DNA of 64,000 nt from Maridesulfovibrio sp. (GTDB lineage: Bacteria > Desulfobacterota > Desulfovibrionia > Desulfovibrionales > Desulfovibrionaceae), in NCBI RefSeq assembly GCF_963678865.1, contig NZ_OY787459.1, positions 1,516,501-1,580,500 on the forward strand, given 5' to 3'. The position numbers and the translations under genes are program-made. Positions 45,585 through 54,211 of this stretch are shown piece after piece. The notes under the pieces are model-generated. The model was not told the origin of the DNA. It worked only from the letters and a program-made list of their open reading frames with translations, and searched no databases. Every line of letters begins with the position of its first letter. Within the stretch, counting starts at the first letter, position 1.

Positions 45585-46539
45585 GATTCCTCAGCATAAG
45601 TTCCGCAGGGTACGGGTTGAGGTAAAACTGTTGCTGCAAATATTCTTTATCATACTTACGCACATAATGATTAAGCATAGTGATCGGGACGATCAATGGA
45701 ATCAGCTGTTTATGAAAGCGGTCTATCAATTCGAGCATTTCCTGTTTTTCATCTGCGGAAATATCTTTTTTGAAATGACCCAAGGCGTGAGTCAAAACGT
45801 TCACATGCTTTTTCACCGTAGGCCTGTATATCAGAGCCTTAAACAGCAGAGCTGAGTACTCTCCGCTAATTGCAACAGGATCAGCGCTACCGGCAGACGC
45901 AACCAGTTTGCCCATGCGACGATAAACGGCCTCATTATGGGCCATTATCAACATTTTATGCCGGGTATGAAAATCAACCAGCTTTGCAGCGGAAAAGGAT
46001 TCAGATACGTTATCGCGCCAGCGTTTGAACGTGAAAATACGGTTGATAAAATTTTCGCGAATCCCATTATCATGCAGCCTTCCGTCATCCTCACAAGGCA
46101 GATCCGGAAAATGATCCATAACCATGCGGGCCCATATTCCGGTGCCGGAATAGAAAATACGCCCGTCTTCATGAAAAACCTTCATACGCCCCATGGCGTT
46201 GGAAGGAGAACCATGCTTGAAAATATAACCGCATAAATTCTCCTTTTCCAGCAAAGCAAGTTTTTTGCGCCCCCACTCCTGCATGCGCTCGGTCCAGTCC
46301 TCCCCGGAATTACGCCCCAGCAGACGGGGATTCTCAATCTCCCCCACCAGTCGTACAGCCTCACGGGGAACTCCCATGCCGCATTCCATTTCAGGACAGA
46401 CCGGAACCCACTCCACATAAGGACCCAGAACATCCCTGAGATAGCGATCCAACTTGTGCGCACCATCATACCGAACTTTTTCTCCCAGAAGACATCTGGC
46501 GATCCCTAGTCTGATTTTATTATTTTCGCTGACATTCAT
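45577..46539 (-). CDS. DUF523-DUF1722 (YbgA-like) fusion protein
   Basis: A 320-residue protein. The N-terminal DUF523 domain has GIARCLLGEKVRYDGAHK and PVCPEMECGMGVPRE with conserved cysteines, and the C-terminal DUF1722 domain has LVDFHTRHKMLIMAHNEAVY and PYPAELMLRN. The cysteines suggest metal or thiol chemistry; related enzymes are implicated in 2-thiouracil or cofactor turnover, but the role is unproven. The ATG at 46539 follows GAGGAG. First gene of the photolyase operon. Confidence 0.88.
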   Translation of the reverse strand: MNVSENNKIRLGIARCLLGEKVRYDGAHKLDRYLRDVLGPYVEWVPVCPEMECGMGVPREAVRLVGEIENPRLLGRNSGEDWTERMQEWGRKKLALLEKENLCGYIFKHGSPSNAMGRMKVFHEDGRIFYSGTGIWARMVMDHFPDLPCEDDGRLHDNGIRENFINRIFTFKRWRDNVSESFSAAKLVDFHTRHKMLIMAHNEAVYRRMGKLVASAGSADPVAISGEYSALLFKALIYRPTVKKHVNVLTHALGHFKKDISADEKQEMLELIDRFHKQLIPLIVPITMLNHYVRKYDKEYLQQQFYLNPYPAELMLRNHV

Positions 46540-46686
46540 ATACGGACTCCTCTGCATATAGCACCGTTTTAATATAAAATAACCTATCGCCAAAATTAAA
46601 ACCAGCACCGGATAAATATTAACCTGCTACGGGCGGAATCAACGTTTAAGAATTTTGCAAAAGGATAATCTTTTTTTCATTCTTTA

Positions 46687-49221
46687 ATGGAAAAACAAAC
46701 CTCTTTGGTTTACTATCAACATTCTGGAAACCTATTAAAATTACCAATCAGTATTATGAGTGAGCAACTGAACAGATCTCAAGCAAAGCTGAAAAAAGCC
46801 CGTCAACAGGCCCTTGATGCTGAAAAAAACATCAAGGCTTTGCTTGATGCCAACACTCAGTCAATTCTTCTTCTTGAAAAGGACGGCAGGGTTATACACG
46901 TTAACCGGACAGTCGCCGAAATTCTGCAGACCACTCCTGAAGCCCTTATCGGTAAAGATATTTTTAATTACCTCTCCCAGAATCTGGCTCTTTCACGCCG
47001 CGAACAGCTACTGAAAGTGGTAAACACCGGAAAACCGTTACAATTTCAGGATATCCGTGACGGCAGAACAATCCTTCATTGCCACTACCCTGTTTTCGAA
47101 GGGAATGAAGTCAGCCGGGTGGCAATCTATGCTGAAGACATTACAGAAATAGTCAGCAAAGAAAACGAGCTTAAGCGGATAAAACACCTGCAGTCCGTAC
47201 TTCTCCAGATCATGAGTCAGTCCAATTCCGCCGATACGGTAGACGAGCTGCTGGAGTCGATTCACAAAATAATGTTCAGGGAGTTAAAGGCCGGAAACTT
47301 CTTTATTGCGCTTATCGATCAGCAGAACGAAAGGCTTAATTTCACTTATTGCGCTGATGATGATGTCAATGAATATCCTCCTATTGAAAACATAAATGAT
47401 CCCGCCAACACCCGGATAAGTCTTTTACCGATCCGGGAAAACAAAATTATAAGTTTAACTCGAAAAGAAATAATTGATTCTGTAGACAAAGGAACAATTG
47501 AAGTACACGGACGCATCCCGGAGATATGGATAGGTATCCCCTTGCGTCTTCGCAAAAAGACCATCGGGGTGCTTGTGGTCCAGGACTACAATAATGCCGA
47601 AGCTTTTTCAGATGACGATGTCCGGCTTTTTTCTGCCTGTTCCGACCAGATAGCCAATGCCATTGAACGCAAAAAACTTGATACAACCATCAGGGATAGC
47701 GAAGAATTGTACCGGGCTTTTTTCGAAGACAACCACTCGGTCATGTTCATCATTGATCCAAGCAACGGAAGCCTGGAAGATGCCACAAATGCCGCTGCAA
47801 AATTTTACGGCTATACCCGCAACGAAATGAAATCAAAAACCGTCTTTGATCTTAATCAGCTGTCCAAAGACATGATGATCTCTAAAATGGAGGAAGCCAA
47901 AAAAAACAGGCTGTCCAAGTTCATTTTCCAGCATCGTCTTGCAGACGGTCAGATCAGGGATGTTGAAGTTTTTTCCGGACCTTTTAAATTCAAAGGCAAG
48001 ACGCGCCTGATATCGATCATTCACGATATCACCCAACGGCTAAAATATGAAAGAGAGCTGTCCAAAGCCAAAGAGGCTGCAGTGCTCGCCAGTAAAACCA
48101 AGGATGAATTTCTGGCCAATATCAGCCATGAAATCAGAACCCCGCTGAACGGAGTTATGGGCATGCTTCAGGTCATGAATTCTGCAGACCTGAACAAAGA
48201 ACACAGAAATTGCATCAATGTAGCACTGCAGTCATCACGAAACCTCCTGCGGGTACTTGACGACATCCTTGATCTTTCAAAAGTGGAGATGGGAACTCTG
48301 GACATCCTGGAAGAAAATTTTTCCCTGCGGGACCTGCTCAGCGAATGTTTAGCCCTCTTTGAACTTCAAGCCGGGGAAAAAGGAATCAACCTGTCGTACA
48401 CCATAGATCAGGATATAAAAGACAGATATCTGGGTGACGAAGGCCGGATAAGGCAGATCCTTTTCAACCTTACAGGCAATGCCATCAAATTTACGGACCA
48501 TGGCTCAGTCACCGTAAAAGTCTCTTCGGAAGCAGGAATTTCAGAAGGCAGGCGCAGATTATCATTCACAGTAACCGATACGGGGATAGGCATACCGGAA
48601 AACAGTCTGGACCGCATATTTGACTCCTTTACCCAGGTCGACGGTTCCCTTTCCCGCAAATACAAAGGAGCCGGACTGGGGTTATCCATTGTAAAAAGAC
48701 TGGTCGAGCTGATGGGAGGTTCCATCGGGATTAAAAGCTCTCTTGGCAAAGGGACTTCGGTTACCGTCACAATCAAACTGAAAACTGCGCCAGAAGTTAA
48801 GCCGGACAAAAACATCATGCCTGAAATTACCGGGACAGTTGCCAAACTAAAAGTAATGTTGGTGGAAGATGAAATGGTCAACAGAATGATGGCCCGAAAA
48901 CTTCTTGAACGCATGGGGCATGAAGTCCTCTGTGCCGGAAACGGGGCCGAATGCATTGAAATGATCGGCAGTAACAACGTTGACGCAATCCTCATGGACA
49001 TACAAATGCCGATAATGGACGGTCTGGAAGCCACCCGGATCATCCGCACTTCTGAAGATTTGATAAAAGTACGGGATATCCCCATAATAGCTCTCTCCGC
49101 CCACGCCAACAAGGAAAGCAAAACTTCCGCTCTTGAAGCCGGGGTTAACGGTTATCTGTGCAAGCCATTTGAAATGAAAGATCTTGAAAAGATTCTGGTC
49201 GAAACAGTCCAACGCAATTAG
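46687..49221 (+). CDS. Hybrid sensor histidine kinase (PAS-GAF-PAS-HisKA-HATPase-REC)
   Basis: An 844-residue cytoplasmic sensor. A coiled coil leads to PAS1 (about 55-160), a GAF domain (about 175-330) and PAS2 (about 345-455). HisKA follows with His480 in ISHEIRTPLNG, then the ATPase domain with DTGIGIPE and GAGLGLSIV, and a C-terminal receiver with Asp771 in ILMDIQMPIMDG. The receiver suggests a phosphorelay to an unlinked Hpt protein or internal control. No response regulator with DNA-binding output is adjacent. The ribosome site is weak. Confidence 0.93.
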   Translation: MEKQTSLVYYQHSGNLLKLPISIMSEQLNRSQAKLKKARQQALDAEKNIKALLDANTQSILLLEKDGRVIHVNRTVAEILQTTPEALIGKDIFNYLSQNLALSRREQLLKVVNTGKPLQFQDIRDGRTILHCHYPVFEGNEVSRVAIYAEDITEIVSKENELKRIKHLQSVLLQIMSQSNSADTVDELLESIHKIMFRELKAGNFFIALIDQQNERLNFTYCADDDVNEYPPIENINDPANTRISLLPIRENKIISLTRKEIIDSVDKGTIEVHGRIPEIWIGIPLRLRKKTIGVLVVQDYNNAEAFSDDDVRLFSACSDQIANAIERKKLDTTIRDSEELYRAFFEDNHSVMFIIDPSNGSLEDATNAAAKFYGYTRNEMKSKTVFDLNQLSKDMMISKMEEAKKNRLSKFIFQHRLADGQIRDVEVFSGPFKFKGKTRLISIIHDITQRLKYERELSKAKEAAVLASKTKDEFLANISHEIRTPLNGVMGMLQVMNSADLNKEHRNCINVALQSSRNLLRVLDDILDLSKVEMGTLDILEENFSLRDLLSECLALFELQAGEKGINLSYTIDQDIKDRYLGDEGRIRQILFNLTGNAIKFTDHGSVTVKVSSEAGISEGRRRLSFTVTDTGIGIPENSLDRIFDSFTQVDGSLSRKYKGAGLGLSIVKRLVELMGGSIGIKSSLGKGTSVTVTIKLKTAPEVKPDKNIMPEITGTVAKLKVMLVEDEMVNRMMARKLLERMGHEVLCAGNGAECIEMIGSNNVDAILMDIQMPIMDGLEATRIIRTSEDLIKVRDIPIIALSAHANKESKTSALEAGVNGYLCKPFEMKDLEKILVETVQRN

Positions 49222-49224
49222 CTT

Positions 49225-49301
49225 TAATCCGCCGAAAGAACAGTCCTGTAACAGTTGACACGATAAGGTTTTCAAAGCATTTAGAAGTGCTTGGCGGATT
49301 A
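49225..49301 (+). other. Branched RNA-like fold between kinase and next gene
   Basis: TAATCCGCC (49225) pairs perfectly with GGCGGATTA (49293). Inside are two smaller stems, ACAG-TC-CTGT and AAGCA...TGCTT, giving a three-way junction of about 77 nt. No T run follows. It could be a leader element of the gene at 49337 or a 3' end structure of the kinase mRNA. Confidence 0.35.
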
Positions 49302-49336
49302 TGCAAATTTACGAATAAAAAATGACCGGAGTTAGC

Positions 49337-49720
49337 ATGACTCAGTATGCTGATATTTTTAATCAGGAAATGATGAACACCCTTTTTCCCAAAGACAGGA
49401 CCGACCAGTTTTTTGAAGCTCTTTTCGGAGATGCCGAAGAAGGAAGCTATGACATTTCACTGTCCTATGCCGGAGATAAAGAGGACACCGTCCATTTTGA
49501 GCTGCAGCTCCACCAACGTCCCGGATGTTGTCTGGCCTGCAACCTGACTTACGGGCTGCCTCAGGTTTTCTCGCGTCACCCTATTATCAATATTCAGAGT
49601 ATTGCAGAAAAAGTAGGTGAAGCTGTTGGTAAATCTGAAAATGTGAGCTGGCAGTTGGGTTCTACGCAGGAAAAGAGCAGACAGCTTCATGTAATCCCAC
49701 TGGTCGTGCGTCTAAGCTAG
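49337..49720 (+). CDS. Conserved hypothetical protein of Desulfovibrio-type bacteria
   Basis: A 127-residue soluble protein. It has a Cys cluster GCCLACNL near the middle and an alpha/beta pattern (SYDISLSYAGD, FELQLHQRPG, LHVIPLVVRLS). Relatives in this group carry misleading database names and no known function. The ATG at 49337 follows GGAG. A moderate terminator follows. It does not look like part of the kinase pathway by sequence alone. Confidence 0.75.
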   Translation: MTQYADIFNQEMMNTLFPKDRTDQFFEALFGDAEEGSYDISLSYAGDKEDTVHFELQLHQRPGCCLACNLTYGLPQVFSRHPIINIQSIAEKVGEAVGKSENVSWQLGSTQEKSRQLHVIPLVVRLS

Positions 49721-49739
49721 TCTATTCATTAATTCAAAA

Positions 49740-49775
49740 GCCCGCTCCCCGTTTGCGAGAAGCGGGCATTCGATT
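49740..49775 (+). terminator. Probable terminator after the 127-residue protein gene
   Basis: GCCCGCT and AGCGGGC pair around a 14-nt part, followed by ATTCGATTTT. The T run is interrupted, so efficiency is uncertain. Confidence 0.5.
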
Positions 49776-49872
49776 TTAAACAATTAATAACTCATTAAAG
49801 TCGGAATTAAGTTGAATCAGACTCGACGAAAAGGTATTATCAAAGATAAGTTAACCATTTCGGGAGCGGGGA

Positions 49873-50964
49873 ATGATTGAAGACCTTCGGTACGGTATCT
49901 TTTCAAACAACTCAAAGCACATCTCCAATGACAGACTGACATTGGTGGGACTTGGTGCATCTGATATCTACGTTTATTCCAATTGGGACAACGCCGTAGT
50001 TGCTCTCGAAAACGGAGAGATTGATGTCGCACTTGTGGATGAGTCAATACACAATACATCCGGTGCAGATTGTGTAAGAAAATTGCGCAGACATGCAGTC
50101 CGGTCCCTTCCGGTAATCATGGTCACCCCTGATCAGCGTAAAGAATCAGTACTCAACTCTATTGCAGCTGGATGCGGCGGCTACGTTCTGCGTCCCTACA
50201 GCATGGAGACCCTTAAACGCCACGTTTTTGCTGCATACATGAGTGCCACACCAGATGAAATTGAGCAGGAATTGCTCAAATCTTCATGGGATCTGGTGGC
50301 AAACGGCAGCTTTGATGAAGCAATAGACAGCTTTTCAGAAATTCTTGAAGAAGTTGCTGAAGCAGACAAAAATCCTGCTGAAGAATATTTTGAAAAGGGC
50401 CTTAATTTCCTCGCTCAAGAAAAGTACGGCAAGGCTATCATAGCCTTCAACAAGGCAATCGCCCTCAATGAAATGTATGCCGAAGCATACAAAGGCATGG
50501 CCGACGCATACAAGGGCAAAGGTGATATGAGCAGCTATCAGGATTACCTGAATAAGGCTGCTGACATCTATGCGGTTCAGGACAGTCTTGATAACGTCAA
50601 AGAGCTGTTCATTGAAATACTCCAGAATGAACCTGACGCTGTAAACCCATTCAACCGGCTCGGGGTAAAACTCAGAAAAGACGGTGACTATCATGGTGCG
50701 ATCAAAGCCTACCATCAGGCCTGCACCTTCACGCCCAATGACGCAAACCTTTATTACAATATGGCCCGTGCATATACATATGCCAAGGACTATGAGAGTG
50801 CGCTGAATTATACAGAACTCAGCCTGCGGCTTGATTCAAGCCTTGAGCCGTCACGGGCTCTGCACACGCAGATAGTCAAGTTGATTGAGAAAAGGCAAAA
50901 GGAAAATCCCACTCCGGAAGAAAACACTCCCAAAGTCACCATAGACGATGAGCTTGAGGAATAA
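49873..50964 (+). CDS. Receiver-domain protein with TPR repeats
   Basis: A 363-residue protein. Residues 1-120 form a CheY-like receiver with the likely phospho-acceptor Asp56 in VALVDESIH, a Thr/Ser switch in VIMVTPDQ and Lys replaced by Arg in VLRPYSMETLK. Residues 140-330 hold about five tetratricopeptide repeats (EEYFEKGLNFLAQEKYGKAI, AIKAYHQACTFTPNDANLYY). The end is Pro/Glu rich. The first acidic pocket is poorly kept at the N-terminus, so phosphorylation is not certain. It may link a kinase signal to protein assembly. Confidence 0.85.
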   Translation: MIEDLRYGIFSNNSKHISNDRLTLVGLGASDIYVYSNWDNAVVALENGEIDVALVDESIHNTSGADCVRKLRRHAVRSLPVIMVTPDQRKESVLNSIAAGCGGYVLRPYSMETLKRHVFAAYMSATPDEIEQELLKSSWDLVANGSFDEAIDSFSEILEEVAEADKNPAEEYFEKGLNFLAQEKYGKAIIAFNKAIALNEMYAEAYKGMADAYKGKGDMSSYQDYLNKAADIYAVQDSLDNVKELFIEILQNEPDAVNPFNRLGVKLRKDGDYHGAIKAYHQACTFTPNDANLYYNMARAYTYAKDYESALNYTELSLRLDSSLEPSRALHTQIVKLIEKRQKENPTPEENTPKVTIDDELEE

Positions 50965-50974
50965 TTTCCCGGCA

Positions 50975-51457
50975 TCAATCCGCCTGTTCAATCTCCAGAA
51001 GTCTTTGCTTGATACCGGTGCCGTATGCAAAACCGGCCAGACTTCCATCGGCTGAGATAACCCGGTGGCAGGGAACTATCAGCGGTATGGGGTTTTTAGC
51101 ATTAGCCGCACCAACGGCCCGACTGGCCTTCTCATTCCCCAAGGCAAGAGCAACATCTTTATACGAACGTGTCTCCCCGTAGGGAATCCTTAGCAATTGA
51201 GTCCAGACCCGTTTCTGGAAATCACTGCCCTGCGGATTCAATTTAACATCAAAACAGGTGCGCTTTCCGGCTATATGTTCTTCAACCTGCCTTCTCACAT
51301 CAGCAAAAAAATCATCGTTACGCACCCAATCCGGTCCTATTTCGAACATCTTCCGGCCTTCCCCGGTCTGCATATGCAGATGTGACAGGCCTTCATCATC
51401 ACCGGCAAGGACCATCTCACAAAGAACGGTCATGAATCTTGTGTAGTAGACAGGCAA
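50975..51457 (-). CDS. ogt: Methylated-DNA--protein-cysteine methyltransferase
   Basis: This suicide enzyme repairs O6-alkylguanine. The 160-residue protein has the DNA-binding part FQKRVWTQLLRIPYGETRSYKDVA, the Arg finger region SRAVGAANAKNP, and the active Cys in IPLIVPCHRVI. The start is TTG, chosen because GGAGGAGG lies 8 nt before it; an ATG eight codons later has no ribosome site. Convergent with the REC-TPR gene. Confidence 0.95.
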   Translation of the reverse strand: MPVYYTRFMTVLCEMVLAGDDEGLSHLHMQTGEGRKMFEIGPDWVRNDDFFADVRRQVEEHIAGKRTCFDVKLNPQGSDFQKRVWTQLLRIPYGETRSYKDVALALGNEKASRAVGAANAKNPIPLIVPCHRVISADGSLAGFAYGTGIKQRLLEIEQAD

Positions 51458-51661
51458 ATTCTTTTTCCTCCTCCATACTGGAAATAATGACTCAATGAGG
51501 TAAGCACTTTTTTCCCACGCATTACCCCTGTTCCTCGGAGCCGACTCTAATGTTGAAAACAGAAGGATACAACAAAATTCATCTAAATTGATGATTCAGG
51601 GGATGGTAAAACACCATAAAAGGTGGCATATCATAGCCTAAACACTAAAACGGAGAAAAAA

Positions 51662-51961
51662 ATGATCAGACTCACCGCTAAAATGCAGGCCAAAACAGGA
51701 AAAGAGCAGGAACTCGAAACAGTGCTGCGCGAACTGGTCAAAGCCACCGCAACAGAAGAAGGTTCACTGGAATACAGACTGCACCGGATAGTAGACGCTC
51801 CCGGAACATTCCGCTTCATTGAGAAATTCAAGGATCAGGCAGCGTTCGACTTCCATTCCACTTCTGCGCATTTCAAAACCGCCATTGCCCAAATAGGCGA
51901 ACTAACCGAAGGTGACGGAGAGTTTGAAATGCTGGAACTGGTGGATTCCATCCCGGAATAA
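51662..51961 (+). CDS. Antibiotic-biosynthesis-monooxygenase (ABM) domain protein
   Basis: A 99-residue dimeric ferredoxin-like fold protein of the YgiN/ABM type. Pattern: RLTAKMQAKTGKEQELE, EEGSLEYRLHRI, FRFIEKFKDQAAFDFHSTSAHF. Some members oxidise quinols or handle heme; the role here is unknown. GGAG precedes the ATG at 51662. It stands alone. Confidence 0.88.
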   Translation: MIRLTAKMQAKTGKEQELETVLRELVKATATEEGSLEYRLHRIVDAPGTFRFIEKFKDQAAFDFHSTSAHFKTAIAQIGELTEGDGEFEMLELVDSIPE

Positions 51962-52156
51962 AAGAAAGAGGCCGGAGTCTCTCCGGACACCGGCCATTGC
52001 AACTGCCGATAAAGCATCATCTGCGAAATATAATATCAAAAAAGGCTGAAACAACTCGTGTGTGGACAGACCATATACGCGTTATTTCAGCCTTTTCTTG
52101 TTCCTTGCTACCCGGAACTTTCCCAACAGACCGACAATATTACTTTGCCTGCAAGC

Positions 52157-53326
52157 CTATCGGTGAAGTTTTTCATGGCTATGCATTCTACGCCTTGCCA
52201 TCCAGAATAATGACAGCAACGGAATGCCCCCGCTTATTATTCCCATTACACCGATCATATTAATTTTAGAAGGCCAGTCAAAAGAGATCAGCTCCATGGC
52301 CAAGGCACCAAAAATAAAATATGTAAAGGTCAAAAGAGCTGAAGCAGATCCGATATCACGGTCCACGGTCTCAAGGATCATATGGTTACTGATTGGCCTG
52401 CTGACCCCGATAAAGAATGTTATCAGAAACATGGGAGCAGCAAACAAATACTCTGAACCGCCGGCAAAAAAGACCCCGAGACTGGAAAATACAACGCCAG
52501 CCAAAGAAAAACCTAGAATTGACTTGGACGAATAGCTCACACAGAGTCTGGAACATGTAAATGAACCGACCATGAACCCGATAGAGTTGAAGCCGAAAAA
52601 CATGGCATATTGCTGCTCATCCATCCCGAATCCGCGTATGTAAATATCAGCCGAACCGGCCAAAAAGCCGAAAAAGCCAATGGCAATGACAGAAAAGGCA
52701 AAGCAATAAGTAGTAAACTCAACATTTTTGAGCACAACCAGATAACGGAAGAGCATGGCCCCTATCCCGCCGGACGTCTTTTCAAACTCTGGTTCCTTGA
52801 ACACAATCGTGCCGTAAAAGGCCATTGACGCCAACACAGCCTGACATCCGAAAATCCACTTCCAGGACAAAAACTTAAGCATCATACTGCCCAGCATAGG
52901 AGCCAGCATGGGACAGAGGGGAATAATGACCCCGATATAAGCCAGCACCTTCTGGCGCTCATTTCCGGTATAGAGATCCTTGGCCAGCGCCATGGAAAGA
53001 GCCGAAGCAGAAGCAGCCCCGCAGGCCTGTACTATACGCGCCGCAACAAGAAACCAGATATTGGTTGAAAGGGCGCAAAACAGACTGCCCAGAACATATA
53101 CCCCCACCCCACCTACGAGCACCGGCTTACGTCCGTATTTATCAGAAAGCGGCCCATAAATAAGCATGGCAAAACTGAATACTATAAAAAACAGCACCAG
53201 TGACAGGTTCACCTCGACAAGAGTTATCCCCCACAGTTGCTGAATGACAGGCAGGGCCGGAAGATACATATCAGTTGACAAGGCAGGGAAAGCCGCAAGC
53301 ATGGTTATAAATAAAAAATTTGGCAT
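52157..53326 (-). CDS. MFS multidrug exporter, Bcr/CflA type
   Basis: A 389-residue membrane protein with 12 predicted segments. It has the Bcr/CflA start AAFPALSTDMYLPALPVI, the MFS motif YGPLSDKYGRKPVLVGG between helices 2 and 3, and VQACGAASASALSMALA in helix 4. It probably exports drugs or metabolites by proton exchange. It is divergent from the tetR-RND operon; whether the same TetR controls it is open. Confidence 0.92.
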   Translation of the reverse strand: MPNFLFITMLAAFPALSTDMYLPALPVIQQLWGITLVEVNLSLVLFFIVFSFAMLIYGPLSDKYGRKPVLVGGVGVYVLGSLFCALSTNIWFLVAARIVQACGAASASALSMALAKDLYTGNERQKVLAYIGVIIPLCPMLAPMLGSMMLKFLSWKWIFGCQAVLASMAFYGTIVFKEPEFEKTSGGIGAMLFRYLVVLKNVEFTTYCFAFSVIAIGFFGFLAGSADIYIRGFGMDEQQYAMFFGFNSIGFMVGSFTCSRLCVSYSSKSILGFSLAGVVFSSLGVFFAGGSEYLFAAPMFLITFFIGVSRPISNHMILETVDRDIGSASALLTFTYFIFGALAMELISFDWPSKINMIGVMGIISGGIPLLSLFWMARRRMHSHEKLHR

Positions 53327-53479
53327 AACTCAACTTATTATAAATTAAAAGAATTCTGATTAACTAGGCCAGATAAAGAAAATGAATTGCTGAGACGGGT
53401 TTTACAAAAGGAAGCTCAAAATGTGCCCTAGCTTTAGTCCCGGCTAAAATTCAGGTCAACTGGAAAACCACTTCCGGGG

Positions 53480-53561
53480 AATAATTTAAGCGTTGTTTGA
53501 AATACTGCTTGACTGTCCTGCTCAACAATCATACAAGGCTTCAAACAACGTTTAAATTATT
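53480..53561 (+). promoter_or_regulatory. tetR promoter flanked by a large inverted repeat (TetR operators)
   Basis: Two 22-nt arms, 53480-53501 and 53540-53561, are inverted copies with one mismatch. Each arm contains a near-palindrome; the right one is TTCAAACAACGTTTAAA. Between them a promoter is seen: TTGACT at 53509-53514, a 17-nt spacer and TACAAG at 53532-53537. Binding of one regulator dimer to each arm would bracket the promoter. The tetR ATG is 15 nt after the right arm. Confidence 0.7.
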
Positions 53562-53575
53562 GTTGGAGATAATAT

Positions 53576-54211
53576 ATGGCCGACCAAAACACCAAAGAAA
53601 GGATCCTCGAAGCCGCCAGCCGGGTGTTCTGTGAAAAAGGATTCAAAGCCACCACAGTGCGAGATATATGCGCCGAAGCTGAGGCTAATGTAGCTGCCAT
53701 AAACTACCATTTCGGGGACAAGCTCAAGCTTTATCATCAGGTCCTGAAATTATGGATGGAGGAAATGATGACCGGCGCGGACAGGCAGCAGGGCATCACC
53801 GATGTCTCCACCATAGAAGAACGCCTAAGAGCTTATGTTTACGGGGAATTCAGATCGTTATGTACTTACGATGACCCGGAAAAAAGGAAAAAGAAAAAAA
53901 TCCGTCTGCTCTTTGAAGAATATGTTTCAGAAGACTGCGACCCGGAACTGTTCAAGTGCCACGATGAAATTGACGGAGAACTCCTGACCCCGATTGTACG
54001 CGAAATACTGGCTCCCATCGAGGACGAAAACATTATCCAACAAGCACACATCGCTGTCAGCGGAGTGCTGGTACACCACTTTCTGGCAATAATTCATTAT
54101 CCGGAAGGTGAAATTGAATCCGAAGAAAAACTTGAATTCATGGCCGATTACTACACAACATTCATAACCGGTTCACTGAAAGCCATTAAGGAAAAATACC
54201 ATGCGCAATAG
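53576..54211 (+). CDS. TetR-family regulator with CecR-type (DUF1956) C-terminal domain
   Basis: A 211-residue repressor. The HTH lies in RILEAASRVFCEKGFKATTVRDIC and AAINYHFGDKLKLYHQVL. The C-terminal ligand domain matches the type found beside RND or ABC efflux genes. GGAG precedes the ATG. The gene overlaps the next (adaptor) gene by 11 nt, so it is the first gene of the efflux operon and probably its autorepressor. Confidence 0.93.
   Translation: MADQNTKERILEAASRVFCEKGFKATTVRDICAEAEANVAAINYHFGDKLKLYHQVLKLWMEEMMTGADRQQGITDVSTIEERLRAYVYGEFRSLCTYDDPEKRKKKKIRLLFEEYVSEDCDPELFKCHDEIDGELLTPIVREILAPIEDENIIQQAHIAVSGVLVHHFLAIIHYPEGEIESEEKLEFMADYYTTFITGSLKAIKEKYHAQ

Noticed and set aside
51968..51995. 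Hairpin CCGGAG-N3-CTCCGG after the ABM gene as a terminator
   Set aside because: The stem is short and no T run follows on either strand.
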